Of a DNA stretch of 64,000 nucleotides, positions 22,354 through 33,844 are shown piece after piece. Every line of letters starts with the position of its first letter. Within the stretch, counting starts at the first letter, position 1. Source of the DNA: Rhizoctonia solani (lineage: Eukaryota > Basidiomycota > Agaricomycetes > Cantharellales > Ceratobasidiaceae); NCBI RefSeq assembly GCF_016906535.1, contig NC_057382.1, forward strand, positions 62,001 through 126,000, given 5' to 3'. The notes under the pieces are model-generated. The model saw only the letters and a program-made list of their open reading frames with translations. It did not search any database and was not told the origin of the DNA. The position numbers were made by a program, and so were the translations under genes.

Positions 22354-25095
22354 ATGCCTGAGTCCAACTCTGTACCCGGATACGGGATATACCGTATTGC
22401 TCTTGTTGACCTAGTCAATCCTGCATGCGGGAAGCACGAGCTATCGAGAAAGGATGATAACGCATTAGCTGCATCTGAGCTATCGAGCCTCTCGGACAGC
22501 CCAGTGAATAAGGTATTCATCCTATGTATTACCTGATAGCTCTATAGGTATCTGATTTTGGTACACAGTGGATCGTTTATCCTGTATCTGCTTCTGAACA
22601 AGGTATCGGCGATTTTAGAATCTCGAGCATTGATGGCAAACATGTTTTGTCATGGAAGGAGGAAGATCTTAGCCTGGTACCATCGGGGTCTTCACGCACA
22701 ACTTGGAACATAGAAGCTGCAAAGGGAAAAAATGGGGGCGAAATTTGGCATTATTTGAAGTAAATATCCCTGTCCCCCCGTTCAATTTTGTGCTCAACCA
22801 TATGGGTATAAAAGGATATCTCCAAACGACAAACCTGGATATTATATAAAAGTCAACGACACGGTTAGTTAGTTACTCATTAAAAGCAGAGCTGCTAGTT
22901 AAATATTTCTGTGCAGACAGGCCCTCTCACCAAAATATTGACTAAGGAGGTGAGTTCATTGGGCATACGCCCATAATTGAACTCGCTGGTGAAGAGAAGC
23001 TTACTTGTGGATCGTATGCTTATAGGATGAGGCTCCGTGTTCGGGCTGGAAATTTGAGAAAATATCAGATGAAGTACCTGAACATTTATCTTGGTCTGCT
23101 TTGTCCGCGGCAGACGGAGAGTCTTTCCAGCAAAAGTTCTTCAACCTTACCCTGAAAGAGGCTGCTTGGGAGGAGTACGATATCATCATTGTTGGCTCTG
23201 GTATCGGAGGCGGAATTCTAGCAAACGACCTCTACGACACCAACTCTAGGCTCGGAAAGAACGCGAAGCGGATTCTCCTCCTTGAGAGGGGAGGTCTGGT
23301 ATTTCATTCTCACTGTTTGAATACTGCTCGTCCTGCTGGATTAGCAAATGATCGTGGCCAACAAAACGATACCTTTTTCAAGCAATTCAAGCGTCAATAC
23401 TTATTTGAGCCCAAACTTGAGAAGGAGGATGCCGAAATTCCTGGAGATCCGAAACGCGATCCTAAGCAGCAAGACCCCTGGAGTGGTGGTGCCATGTACT
23501 GCCTTGGGGGCCGTAGCGCTGCCTGGGGATTGTTTGCGCCTCGCGTCCATGACAGTGTCCTCCGAGATAAATATCACTCCCAAGTTTATCAAGATCTACG
23601 CGAACAGTATTACGACAAAGCCGAGCGCCTCATGCTAGTCTCCCTACCGACCACTCGCCGGGCACATCAACACGTAATGGATCGTCTCACTTCGAAATGC
23701 CAGGAAGTGGAGCCGAGTGTCCAGTGGCAATGGGGCCGAATCGCGTCAGAATTCAAGGATGACCGTAACTTTGACTTTGCCGAAGGCGCATATTCTACTA
23801 TTGACAAGATCCTGGAGATTGCTATGAGCCGCCCAAAGACAGACGTTCAGAGTCGCAGCGGAGACGATGTTTTCACCGAGCACAAGTATTTCAAGACTGT
23901 CCTCAACGCCGATGTTAGATCATTGAACTTTGACACAAACGGTGCTGTTACGGGTGTAAACGTCAAGGCAGCCAATGGGGAAAATACTACTATCAATGTT
24001 AGGAATCCGGGAAAAGGGGTCGAAAACGGAAAGGTCGTACTATGCGCGGGGAGCGTACATTCTCCTGCTATCCTACTTCGAAGCGATCACACCAAAGCTA
24101 AAATTCAGGATGGGAAGTATAACGCGCTCCACCTGACCGACCATAACATCCTTTTCTTCCAAGCTTCATTCCGCTACACCAATCCCGCCCTTAGGGAGGA
24201 ATTAGGAGCGATGAAGCTACAAACCTATGCCAAAATTGATAATCAAATAGTCCTATTCAACATGTCCATTGATGCGTCCTCATTTCTCCCAAGAGGGAAA
24301 TCTCCCGATCCAAAGCTCCCGAAATTCATCTTCGTTATTATGTTGCAAGACGAACTTGTCAAAGACAACAGCATCGTACTGGAGAATGATGAACCAAAGA
24401 TCCGGCTAAACAGGAGGAACATGCCGCTTAGCGAAGAGAAGATGCGTAAATTCATTTTAGCTGCTATGAAGGCCCTCGTTGGCTCAGCTGGACTGGAGTT
24501 TGTTGACTTCGAGGACTTGAAAGCGGACTCCAAATTCAACGACGTCAACGACAAAAAATTCCTGAAAAAGATCGATATCGGATACCTCCCGCTCGGGGGT
24601 GTGGCGCACGAACTCGGAACGTTGCCCATGGTTAGCAAGCTTGAATCGGACGCGTTCTGCCTTGATTCGAATCTTCGAGTGCGACCTGAAATATGCGATG
24701 GAGTTTACGTCTGTGACCTTTCATGCTTCCCTCACTCTCCCGCAGCTAACCCCACACTTACTCTTGCGGCTCTCGCCATTCGTCTCTCTCGCCATCTTAA
24801 TGAACGACTTCGAGTTAAGGTCCAGGACAATACGCGCGTTTACACCGTTAATCAAACAAGCGCCAAGGTTCGAGTTTTCCTCTCCTATCAGAAACCGCGT
24901 GGAAAGAGTGGTAATGCGGAGGAGGCAGTTGTCCTGGCGCCAGGCCAAGAATATTCGTGGCAACGGGAGGCGAATGTGCCTCAGGGACTCTTTATATACA
25001 GACTTGATATGAGCTCGCAAGAGGAGAAATTCTTGGATAGACCTGTTGTCCTTGTGGCTCATCCTGGAAAAGTGACACCTATTTTGTACGACTGA
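22354..25095 (+). CDS. GMC-type FAD oxidoreductase with a lectin-like N-terminal domain
   Basis: Five exons (22354-22512, 22548-22759, 22815-22863, 22917-22949, 23026-25095) give a frame of 840 codons plus stop. Residues 1 to about 165 resemble a beta-trefoil/ricin-B-like fold by pattern only (YGIYRIALVD; QWIVYP; FRISSIDGKHVLSW; GYYIKVN; GWKFEKI). The rest is a GMC-type enzyme: FAD-binding VGSGIGGG near 198, GGRSAAWG, the active-site region HELGTLPM, and the C-terminal FAD motif with SPAANPTLTLAALAIRL. An extension of about 80 residues follows. It probably oxidises an alcohol or sugar, with the N-terminal part possibly binding carbohydrate. No signal peptide is visible. The substrate is unknown. 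Confidence 0.82.
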
Positions 25096-26049
25096 ATATC
25101 TCCCAGATGTTTGATGAAGTACCGATCATGTATGGCCTAAAGAAACTTGTAAACTGAATCAATTTAAAGCTAATTTCATAGGAAAACACCAGCATTGCTA
25201 TTACACCATTTTGTAACCTAAGCCACGATGTCACGATCCATACGCCGAAAGTCTCCAGCTACTGCGGTCGAAATTTTAAACCTTCTACCTATCACAGTGC
25301 ATACCAGATGATCTCATTGGGTGAGTGCATATATTCAACCTACCGCCATCATAAAATTGTGTATATTATGCCCAATTATCGCATGTATAGTCTATAAGAG
25401 CCGTTCTCTAAACCTCTAAGAGCATAAAAACGGTTTGACAAGTCATAACATCTAAAAGTGCCGATACCTTTACAACGCCCCGAACAGGATGAACAGCCCG
25501 AGACCTAGTGTGAATTGAGACGCCTAGAAGACGACAATTGTCGGACAGATATCTTATCAAACGGCAAAAGATTCGTGTAAATGTACCAAATCATCTTCAG
25601 ACGCGATCTCGGTCCCGTGTACATCCCCTGCACCCATAGGACTCCCTCAATCAAACAGTAAGTAACAGGTTGGCACAAACGGCAGATTTCAATGCGCATA
25701 TAACAGGGAACAGGCAAAAATAGCATGAGATATTACCAACTAGGTATGTTTTAAATAAATTAATGGCCATACCAAAGCAGCAGCAATAGACAATCCGAAG
25801 TATGATGCATATGAACTAGTATACAACACAGGTAGAGTTCCATGGACCCAGAGAAGTGATATGTCGAAAAGGGAATAATAAATAGAATAAAAATCAAGAA
25901 AATATGGACACGGATGTCAAATAATGCTCAGCTGGAGCTGACGAAATATTTAAATCGAAAAATCCCAAAACGAATCAATGGAACATGCATGGTTGAGACG
26001 AAGGACTCTAAGAATAAATAGAAAATGATATATGGATGCGATAAGAGGC
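25096..26049. other. Gene-free stretch between convergent genes
   Basis: AT-rich sequence between the oxidoreductase (plus) and the membrane protein (minus). It should hold both 3' untranslated regions; no ORF is supported. Confidence 0.5.
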
Positions 26050-28190
26050 TCATTGGGTGACAGGAAGAACAGGAAGTGGTCGTATACCTGATGGGGTGGC
26101 TCCCATCGATAGAGGATGAGTGGGTGCACTCTCCTTTTCATCGAGGTCCACCTTTAGAGACGCTGATCGTGGAATGGGGGGCGCCGGAAGTAGAGAACTG
26201 AGAGGTTCAGGGACCGGTAGTGGCCGGGGCTCGGTTGCATACCGTTGAGGGATGGGAGGAACGGGTGGTACATCAGGCAGCTTTCTCACAGAAACAGACC
26301 TCGGGCTTGATCCCGAGGGATGAGGCACCCCAGAAACAGGGAGACTAGGCATCGGCGGCTCCGGAGCGCCGCCGTCATTCCCGCGTTGCCTAAAATATTC
26401 GGACCCAGCCCTTCTCAACGAATCCATACTACGCAGCAAGGGGGTGGTTACGTGCCCTGTGAGAGCGGACATGACATGACCGCTGATAGTCGAGACGGGA
26501 GTTTCAGGAGGGTCGGTCCAATCACTCCTTTCGGTGCGCACAGTGCTTGAGCGGGTCACCCGAGTGCCCGAACGGGCAACGGATAAATGAGTTGATGATG
26601 CATTACGACTATGTGTCTTGGAAGGACTCGATCGGGTTGTCCTGCCCGAGCGAGACGACGACTTCGTATTCGAGCGTTGAGCCTTCTCCGAGAGCGTAGA
26701 CTTGGATCCGAATGCAAGCGTTAATCGCCCGGTTGCTGTGCGGGCAAGAGATTGGCCTTGGTCTGTATGGGTAGTAAAGTCGTCCTGAAGATCGAGAGTA
26801 GGGGATTTTAATTCCACTGGGATAGTACGGGGAGATGACATGGGGAATTGAGATGTAATCCCCTCGGACAAGGGCGTGCTCACGTCGTCCATGCTCCCCC
26901 GGGGGTTTCCATTGCCCTGTAGTGCCATCGGAGTTAACCTGAATGGTTCAGGTGTGCCGTTCCTTGTCCGTTTATCCATGGCATATTGTACTTTGGAATC
27001 GCCCTCGTCCTCCCCATCCGAGTGATCTAGTCGTAGGTTTTCTGGGTCAAAATCGTCCCCGGATGAATCCGTCCTGGGTTTCTTTTCGTCACAATCCTCT
27101 CCCGAATCTGATCCAAAATCTTCATCACGAATACTGGGCTCTCCTCCAGGCCCAGTCCACCCACTCTCGGTCGGCCAGATCGAAGCCCAAGAAGGTGGCG
27201 GTGGGGGAACAAACGAGCCCAGTCCGGCGAAGCCTGACGCACCACCACGTGAGCGTCGATTGATATCCACGGGAGTGTCGCCTACCCGAAGTTCAGCATG
27301 GGGGCGGATGGGCTGGCCGCCGGCATTCGGCTTGGGCGATTGAGTGAAGTATTTTGCAAGAGGGGGCGGGGTAGTTGCGCTTTTCATGAGGGATGACGAA
27401 CGGTGTCTGGGGCTGGACATGTGCTTTTGAGGAGAAGGGATGTTGCTCAGTCTAGGAGATGGGGCCAGAATGGAAGTGTCCAGGCGTAGACGTTCTCGGG
27501 TCGACTTTCTCGATTTATTTTTGGACGGTGCAGGAAGACCTGTTGCTGACTCGGGATCATAGAGTTGTCCCTGTGGCTGACTATGACTTTGTGCGAGATT
27601 TTCTGACGAAGTCATTCCCATAAGTGGCAGGCTTAAATAAGCATTTTTTGAACGCGAGGACCAAGACTTGAAGTAGCCTTGAGGTACCTCTCCCATTGAG
27701 CGCTCCCCAGATGTTGCTGTCGAGTTGCTTGACCCTCTAGTGCGAGTGTAGCCATTTCGAATGCGGGAAGAAACTGGAACAGAATTGCGATGCCGACGAT
27801 GCTGTATCTCGCTCTGGGATTTGCGGCGATTTCGTATAACGAGATATACTATGATTCCGAGTAGAACAACAGCTGCAAGAGTTCCGCAAGTAATTCCTAC
27901 TATTATCAAACTCCGGGATCTAAAGACAAAGTTTAAACCGATGGGATGAATTAAATAGCCAAATAATAAACTCACGTTGAATCAGTTATACTTCCGATCG
28001 CGCGAGCATTTAACCCATTGAGTTGTCTGGGAATCTGGTAAGATTAAATGGACATGGACGATGGGAAGTGATATCCGAGTCGATCAACTTAAGCCAGTCC
28101 GTGTATATCAGTTGTGCTCACCGGCGCTTCCTGGCTTCCAGAACGTCTTTCCAGGCTGTCGTATGCTCCTAGAAAGGGAAGTGTGGGCAT
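26050..28190 (-). CDS. Single-pass membrane protein with long Ser/Pro-rich cytoplasmic tail
   Basis: Minus-strand exons 28190-28122, 28034-27976 and 27919-26050 join in frame to 665 codons. A short N-terminus (MPTLPFLGAYDSLERR) of about 47 residues has no clear signal peptide. It is followed by one hydrophobic helix (about 48-70, IIVGITCGTLAAVVLLGIIVY) and a basic stop-transfer segment (RNRRKSQ). The remaining nearly 600 residues are low-complexity Ser/Pro/Arg/Gly with acidic patches (DEDFGSDSGEDCDEKK) and polyproline stretches (VPPPPPSW, PPVPPIPQ), typical of phosphorylated, SH3-binding tails. I do not recognise the family; a surface sensor or scaffold is possible. Confidence 0.75.
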
Positions 28191-30986
28191 TGCAGTGCTG
28201 TTGGTTCGCAGAAGGCGGGTAAAGTCAGCAAAATTCGATGTTCGAACACGCGAATCCTTACTCAATCAATTCTCGAGGAAGTTGATCTAATCGCCCACAG
28301 ATAATATGGATTTATGGCCGAAATATACACGAGAGACTGCGAGCCTGACGCGTGTCTGGTTGGTGTTGGATGGAGGTGGGAGAACTGGATAACATGATAT
28401 GGACAGACCTACGGCTAAATAGAGGCTGGTTGTCAAGCCGAAGTGTACCGCCGCCAAGGGTTCAGCCTGATGCTTCGGTGACGTGGGGTTATCGGAAAAG
28501 GTATGTTTGTTTTGACACAGCCGCTATTTTGATCTGCACACAGCCACCCATTATAGCTCTCAAATTAATCACCCATGATGAATTAACTCCACTACATCCA
28601 CTCGACCACGCTATCTACCCGACTCAGCTCCTCCCATGGCTTCTCTTATGAGTAAAGCTGCATAGATACAAGTTTCTGCGCGGTATTGTTTGTTGTCCCC
28701 TTGATTTATCACCGGTGATCTCGGTTATGAAGAAGTTTGGTACTTACCTACCATATTTAAATTGTGCATCACTATGCATGCGTAGACAATAAATAACGCT
28801 CATACACTATGCTTGGTTGTCTCATAAAAGCATTATATCAGTCTCCATATATATAGTAGCGTGTGTGTGCATAGGTAATTATATCCAAGGCATATACGAG
28901 TTGATCTTTTCATCTGATCAGTCAGACCTTCTTGAGAAGATATCCCACCAAGGATTCCCACAATCCAACATGGTAATTAATTTGATATTCCCGTATCGGG
29001 CTCATACCGATCTCCGATACAGCCCCAAAGATCCGAACACGATTTTCGAGGACGAACTCGGTCACGTTGCCATCTGTGGCATCTGTGCCGCCATAAGACC
29101 AATTATGGGATAAGAGGCTCACTAAAATGGGTATCTGTTGAATGAAATAACACCGAAATGCCCGTTGGCACGTGAAGTGGAGAAGTGTGGTATCCTAGGA
29201 AGGGTTGCTTTTACATCACGACATTCATTAAGATGAAATTATAACATACCTTTCAAGGAAGTTAGCCATCATTTGGGGCAGCGCGTTAGCATGAGTTACC
29301 TTGGCCTCGTGGTTTGAGAAGGATCCGATTTCTCACAGGCTTAGCCAAGCGCTATGATCATCGGAATGACTTTTTATGATAACACACTGGCATGAACAAC
29401 CAAAAGTTGACATGCAGTGTCACGAAGAAGATACGCCAAAAAATGAGAATTTAACGAAAACCAATCAACTGCTATCTTGTAGAACACTCTTGGTCTGCCA
29501 GTAAGGCGCATGACACGTATCAACATCACAGAATAGTATCCACGGATTCGGGTACACTGACTAACAATCGCATACATTGAGGTGAGATCGGGATATTAGA
29601 GCGCTTAAAGTGTCCCATATCTAAAAAAAAACCTCTCCAGTGAGCGGGATGAGGAATGATGCAAGTAAAGTGTTTCATTTTGCCATTGTATGATAGAGGA
29701 AAATGTCAGTCATAGTGGCTGATCTACTCCGAGTCTTCGGTAGCAGCACATTCTAACCCGCACCCAGTTCACCCACGTGGAACCTGCACCTGAGTATATT
29801 AGCTAGTAACGAAACGGGCTAATTGTGCTCTGCGCTCAGATCAAAGGGCTCGGATATGGGTTTGTGTTTATTGGCCGAAGTTCCCAGCGTAGAAATTATG
29901 TGTACACAAGGTTATATAGTAAGTGTAATCGGGATAAATCATCAATGAGAATCAGATGATCATTTAAATTAAGGAGCTCCAATAGACGTAAACCTCAGAC
30001 CTGTGATTGACTTGAGGCTAAGCAAGGTTTTCCAAGAGCTACTTAGAGTCTGTGTATTGCTGGAGCCAAGAAAACATGCCAAGAAGACGTGCGACGTTTT
30101 GATAAGCGTAGAGTTAATTAGCCCTAGATCTTGAATTAACATTATGAGAACCACTTGAAGGTTAGATAGGATATCAGACGGAAGAAACATCAGTAGCCAA
30201 ATTGATAGAAAATGCCGTAAAGTTGAGGGCTCATGTTGTCATTTGGAGGCGATTGTTGAGCTGTCAGAAGAAATTGATCAGACCATAGATCATAGACCAT
30301 AGATCAGCAGAACTGTCCATGATATCCACGATTGATGATTAGATACATCTGTATCCATTGAGACAAACGCTATCAAACACGGCATTTCAAGTACGCAATT
30401 GACGTACTGGCCATATGACGTACAGTATACGTAGTGCCAGAGACAAGCGCATCCATAGTCCGAATCCTAGGCCTGCGGTTGGTTCGCCCAACCAAGTATA
30501 TTCAGTATCCATGATAGGGTGATTGTCAGTCAAGTCATGTACTGTAGTCATTTTTTGAGTTACTTGCTAACTCAGCACTCTTTGTAACCGTCAAAAACAG
30601 GCTTAGAATAAGCCCAGCCTTATGCTGAAGTCAGAGGCCACGGACTTGAGAATTGAAGATATGCTTTCGAAGCCACTACGATAGGAGGGTGTAGGGCGAG
30701 AATAAAGCTCAATACCAAACGAATATCTTTATGTCGAGTTTGATGACAATCTCGTGACTCTCGAGGACGCTGGCAGTGGACGAAAACACGCTATGCCTGC
30801 TCAGAGAATGGCCGGTGCCTCATGTAATCACGTGATTATTAATTACCCTGAATGATCACACGTTGATTGTGTATACTTGCTGATCATTTAGTACGGTTGA
30901 ATCATTGAGAACAGGTGCCGTTACCATGACGGCCCTTGAGACCTGAGGGATATATAGACCAAAGCAAGCGTATAGAAGCATTAGGC
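28191..30986. other. Long gene-free stretch
   Basis: About 2.8 kb. The longest ORFs are under 100 codons, overlap on both strands and show no protein-like features. The first few hundred bases should include the promoter of the minus-strand membrane-protein gene. Confidence 0.45.
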
Positions 30987-31072
30987 GAAAGACAAAGAGC
31001 AATATATTACAGGGTAACTAATCCGACAATACATGGAAGCATACACAGCTTGCTCAAAGTACCGCAAGCCCA

Positions 31073-31609
31073 CTAGTAGTCGTCTCCTGCCGACGACGCA
31101 GGCGCCTTGGGACTCCGACGCCCGGCCTTTACTTGCGCCAGAGTCCAGTCGCCTTCGCCCTCGTTCGACTTCTTCCCTACGATCCTCTCGTTGTAGGCAG
31201 CAACCTGCGAGTCCAAAACACCGATCAATCACCCATCGAGCTATACACTCTGGCGAACACGTACCACTGCCGTGGTGGGCTGATCCTCGTCGCCGATCGT
31301 TACGACGGCATACTTTCCGCCGGTGCGAAGCTTGTATCCGACACCCTGTGTGGTGTCAAGAGTGGCCAGGTCGTTGTAGAAGATCTGACCGGCGAACGGG
31401 TGAAGATTCCCTGAGTGCGAGTCCGACATCAGATCTAGATGAAAAAAGCTGGGGCAAAATGACTGACCAGAGGGGATGTTGTCAGTCTTGTAAGTGTATG
31501 TTCCCTTGGGACCAAGGTTCATCACGACGTTGATGAGGTTATCGTCATCATCGTAGGTGATGGTTGCGGGGGCACAGGTGTAACCGGCGATGGCGAAGAT
31601 GGAAGACAT
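31073..31609 (-). CDS. Small acidic protein of an unrecognised family, left inverted copy
   Basis: Minus-strand exons 31609-31468, 31410-31265 and 31204-31073 encode 139 residues starting MSSIFAIAGYTCAPATITYD. Features are an acidic YDDDDNL block, VVMNLGPKGTYTYKT, HPFAGQIFY, LRTGGKYAVVTIG and a Ser/Ala/Lys-rich C-terminus ending GDDY. No signal peptide or membrane helix is seen. The pattern of short beta-prone segments and the size suggest a soluble all-beta protein such as a small lectin-like fold, but I cannot assign a family. It is identical to the copy at 32367-32903 and diverged from the one at 40626-41163. Confidence 0.78.
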
Positions 31610-32366
31610 TGTGTTTGTACAGGGGAGTGAGAGGAGTTGTGATGCTGTGATGCTGAGAACCGAGCAGCAGCAGAGCGTGTTATATACGAGAGGACAGATG
31701 ATGGTGCTCGTATGATAGATAATTTATTTTCCGTATGGAGGCTCTGCTAGGCACGCATGGGCGCATTCTGTTCTTCGGGCTCGCAAGTACACCTGTCAAG
31801 CCAACCGGATCGTTTACATCTTGGGGAAGGCGGAAGTGTTGTCGCACATATGGAGCCGACCTCGGCAACTCGTGCTCGGTGGTTGTTCATACTGAACAAC
31901 CGTGCCTGATTGTTTATTGAACTTAGCTGAGCGGGTGGCTGTGCATGTGTCTGCCAATTAGGGAAGCCGAGACCGGTAACTGGTTGATCCCAGCGCCTAT
32001 ATGATCCTATCCACGACATTAGATGCTGACAAGTTGACATTACTTCCTGCCTTCTCTTGGGACTCTGCTGATCTCATCAAAGCGCTATGTCCAGCGTCTT
32101 GTCAAGGACCAGGCACCTACTGCATCTTTAGTGGTCCCAAGTACAGTTACCGGCGCCGGCATTAGGTACAAAAACTTTTCCGCACTTTGAACTTCCGAAG
32201 AACAACAGAATGCGCCCATGCGTGCCTAGCAGAGCCTCCATACGGAAAATAAATTATCTATCATACGAGCACCATCATCTGTCCTCTCGTATATAACACG
32301 CTCTGCTGCTGCTCGGTTCTCAGCATCACAGCATCACAACTCCTCTCACTCCCCTGTACAAACACA
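31610..32366. promoter_or_regulatory. Divergent promoter region of the inverted gene pair
   Basis: 757 bp between the two start codons. The outer parts belong to the inverted arms, so both genes share the same proximal promoter (TATA-like tatataac about 80 bp before each ATG, inside CTCGTATATAACACG). Only the central 431 bp differ. Confidence 0.55.
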
Positions 32367-32903
32367 ATGTCTTCCATCTTCGCCATCGCCGGTTACACCT
32401 GTGCCCCCGCAACCATCACCTACGATGATGACGATAACCTCATCAACGTCGTGATGAACCTTGGTCCCAAGGGAACATACACTTACAAGACTGACAACAT
32501 CCCCTCTGGTCAGTCATTTTGCCCCAGCTTTTTTCATCTAGATCTGATGTCGGACTCGCACTCAGGGAATCTTCACCCGTTCGCCGGTCAGATCTTCTAC
32601 AACGACCTGGCCACTCTTGACACCACACAGGGTGTCGGATACAAGCTTCGCACCGGCGGAAAGTATGCCGTCGTAACGATCGGCGACGAGGATCAGCCCA
32701 CCACGGCAGTGGTACGTGTTCGCCAGAGTGTATAGCTCGATGGGTGATTGATCGGTGTTTTGGACTCGCAGGTTGCTGCCTACAACGAGAGGATCGTAGG
32801 GAAGAAGTCGAACGAGGGCGAAGGCGACTGGACTCTGGCGCAAGTAAAGGCCGGGCGTCGGAGTCCCAAGGCGCCTGCGTCGTCGGCAGGAGACGACTAC
32901 TAG
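32367..32903 (+). CDS. Small acidic protein of an unrecognised family, right inverted copy
   Basis: Exons 32367-32508, 32566-32711 and 32772-32903 encode a 139-residue protein identical to the left copy, and the intron sequences match too. Total identity, including introns, implies very recent duplication or ongoing gene conversion between arms. Both copies have clean splice sites and no stops, so both look functional. The third, diverged family member shares exon lengths 142 and 146 and the same intron phases. Confidence 0.8.
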
Positions 32904-32989
32904 TGGGCTTGCGGTACTTTGAGCAAGCTGTGTATGCTTCCATGTATTGTCGGATTAGTTACCCTGTAATATATTGCTCTTTGTCTTTC

Positions 32990-33303
32990 AACGGCGCAGT
33001 GTTCTGTGAATGCTTGGTACGGCAGTACGTGACATAATAATCGCGGACTTGGCAATCAACACAGCTATATCTAACTATCTGAAGAACCTTAAAATATCTG
33101 ATAAAAGAATAATAACACAAGTCTCGCATATGCATTTGGGACCCGATGGCATACTGGGACCGCTCTATGCTTCAGGCTATAGACTCGCTTCTTGATGGTC
33201 TACGTTTATTCACTAACAGCAATATCATAATAGGATAAAATTTTGTAGAATTGCTCACTTTCAACTTTCAAGCTAGTTTTCTTATGTATTCTATAGTCAC
33301 ACT
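32990..33303. other. Short gene-free flank
   Basis: No ORF is supported. It ends in ACT (33301-33303), the target duplication of the CACTA element that follows. Confidence 0.5.
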
Positions 33304-33660
33304 CACCGTATACCCCAAAGGTACGGACAGTCCGAGCCCTAAAGTCCGAGCCCTAGGGTACGGATGTCTCTTAAGTAGAAAACCCACCCTTGGGTTCGGA
33401 CCTTTGGCAAAATCCGACCCCAAGAATATCCGGACCCGGGGGCCGGCTATTTAGCACGGTAATTGTCCGGACCCTGGCGCTGTTCTAGCGCTCATGAATA
33501 CTCATAATCCGCCGCCGAGGTTCGGATACCCAGCTGGTATCCGAACCCGGGGTGCGATTTATACTGTAATGCTCGGATAATATACTAAATTTTAATATAC
33601 ACGGTCCGATGCAATAATACAAACCCGACCCCTGGGTTCGAACAAGCCTATCCTGGGGTG
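33304..33660 (+). repeat. Left TIR and subterminal motif cluster of the CACTA element
   Basis: The TIR is about 33304-33339. It is followed to about 33660 by scattered copies of the motif CCGAcCCC/CCGGACCC in both orientations, mirroring the other end. Confidence 0.75.
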
Positions 33661-33844
33661 CGGAGATACATGGTGCCGGGAAACTGAGAAACAACAGAAG
33701 CAGGGGAAAAGGATACATGAAATCACCAAAAATGTACAGCGAGTTCGAGACACATAGAGTCGAGGTCCAAGACACGAACAAGTAACGAAACAGCGAGAAA
33801 GAGAAAAAATGAATAATCGAGAGCGAGTCGCGAACCGGCCTCGG

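Larger units (their letters stand above)
30987..32989. repeat. Large inverted duplication (786-bp arms, 431-bp spacer) carrying two copies of one gene
   Basis: The left arm 30987-31772 and right arm 32204-32989 are reverse complements. Every part I compared (coding regions, introns, 5' flanks) is identical, and paired positions sum to 63976. Pairing continues about 8 bp beyond the inner edge after a 3-base gap, then stops. The spacer 31773-32203 is not itself palindromic. Each arm holds a whole gene with about 160 bp upstream of its ATG and about 85 bp downstream of its stop. Confidence 0.93.

Noticed and set aside
31033..32943. 166- and 93-codon ORFs antisense to the inverted gene pair
   Set aside because: They run through introns and exons on the opposite strand of well-spliced genes; their perfect duplication only mirrors the inverted repeat.
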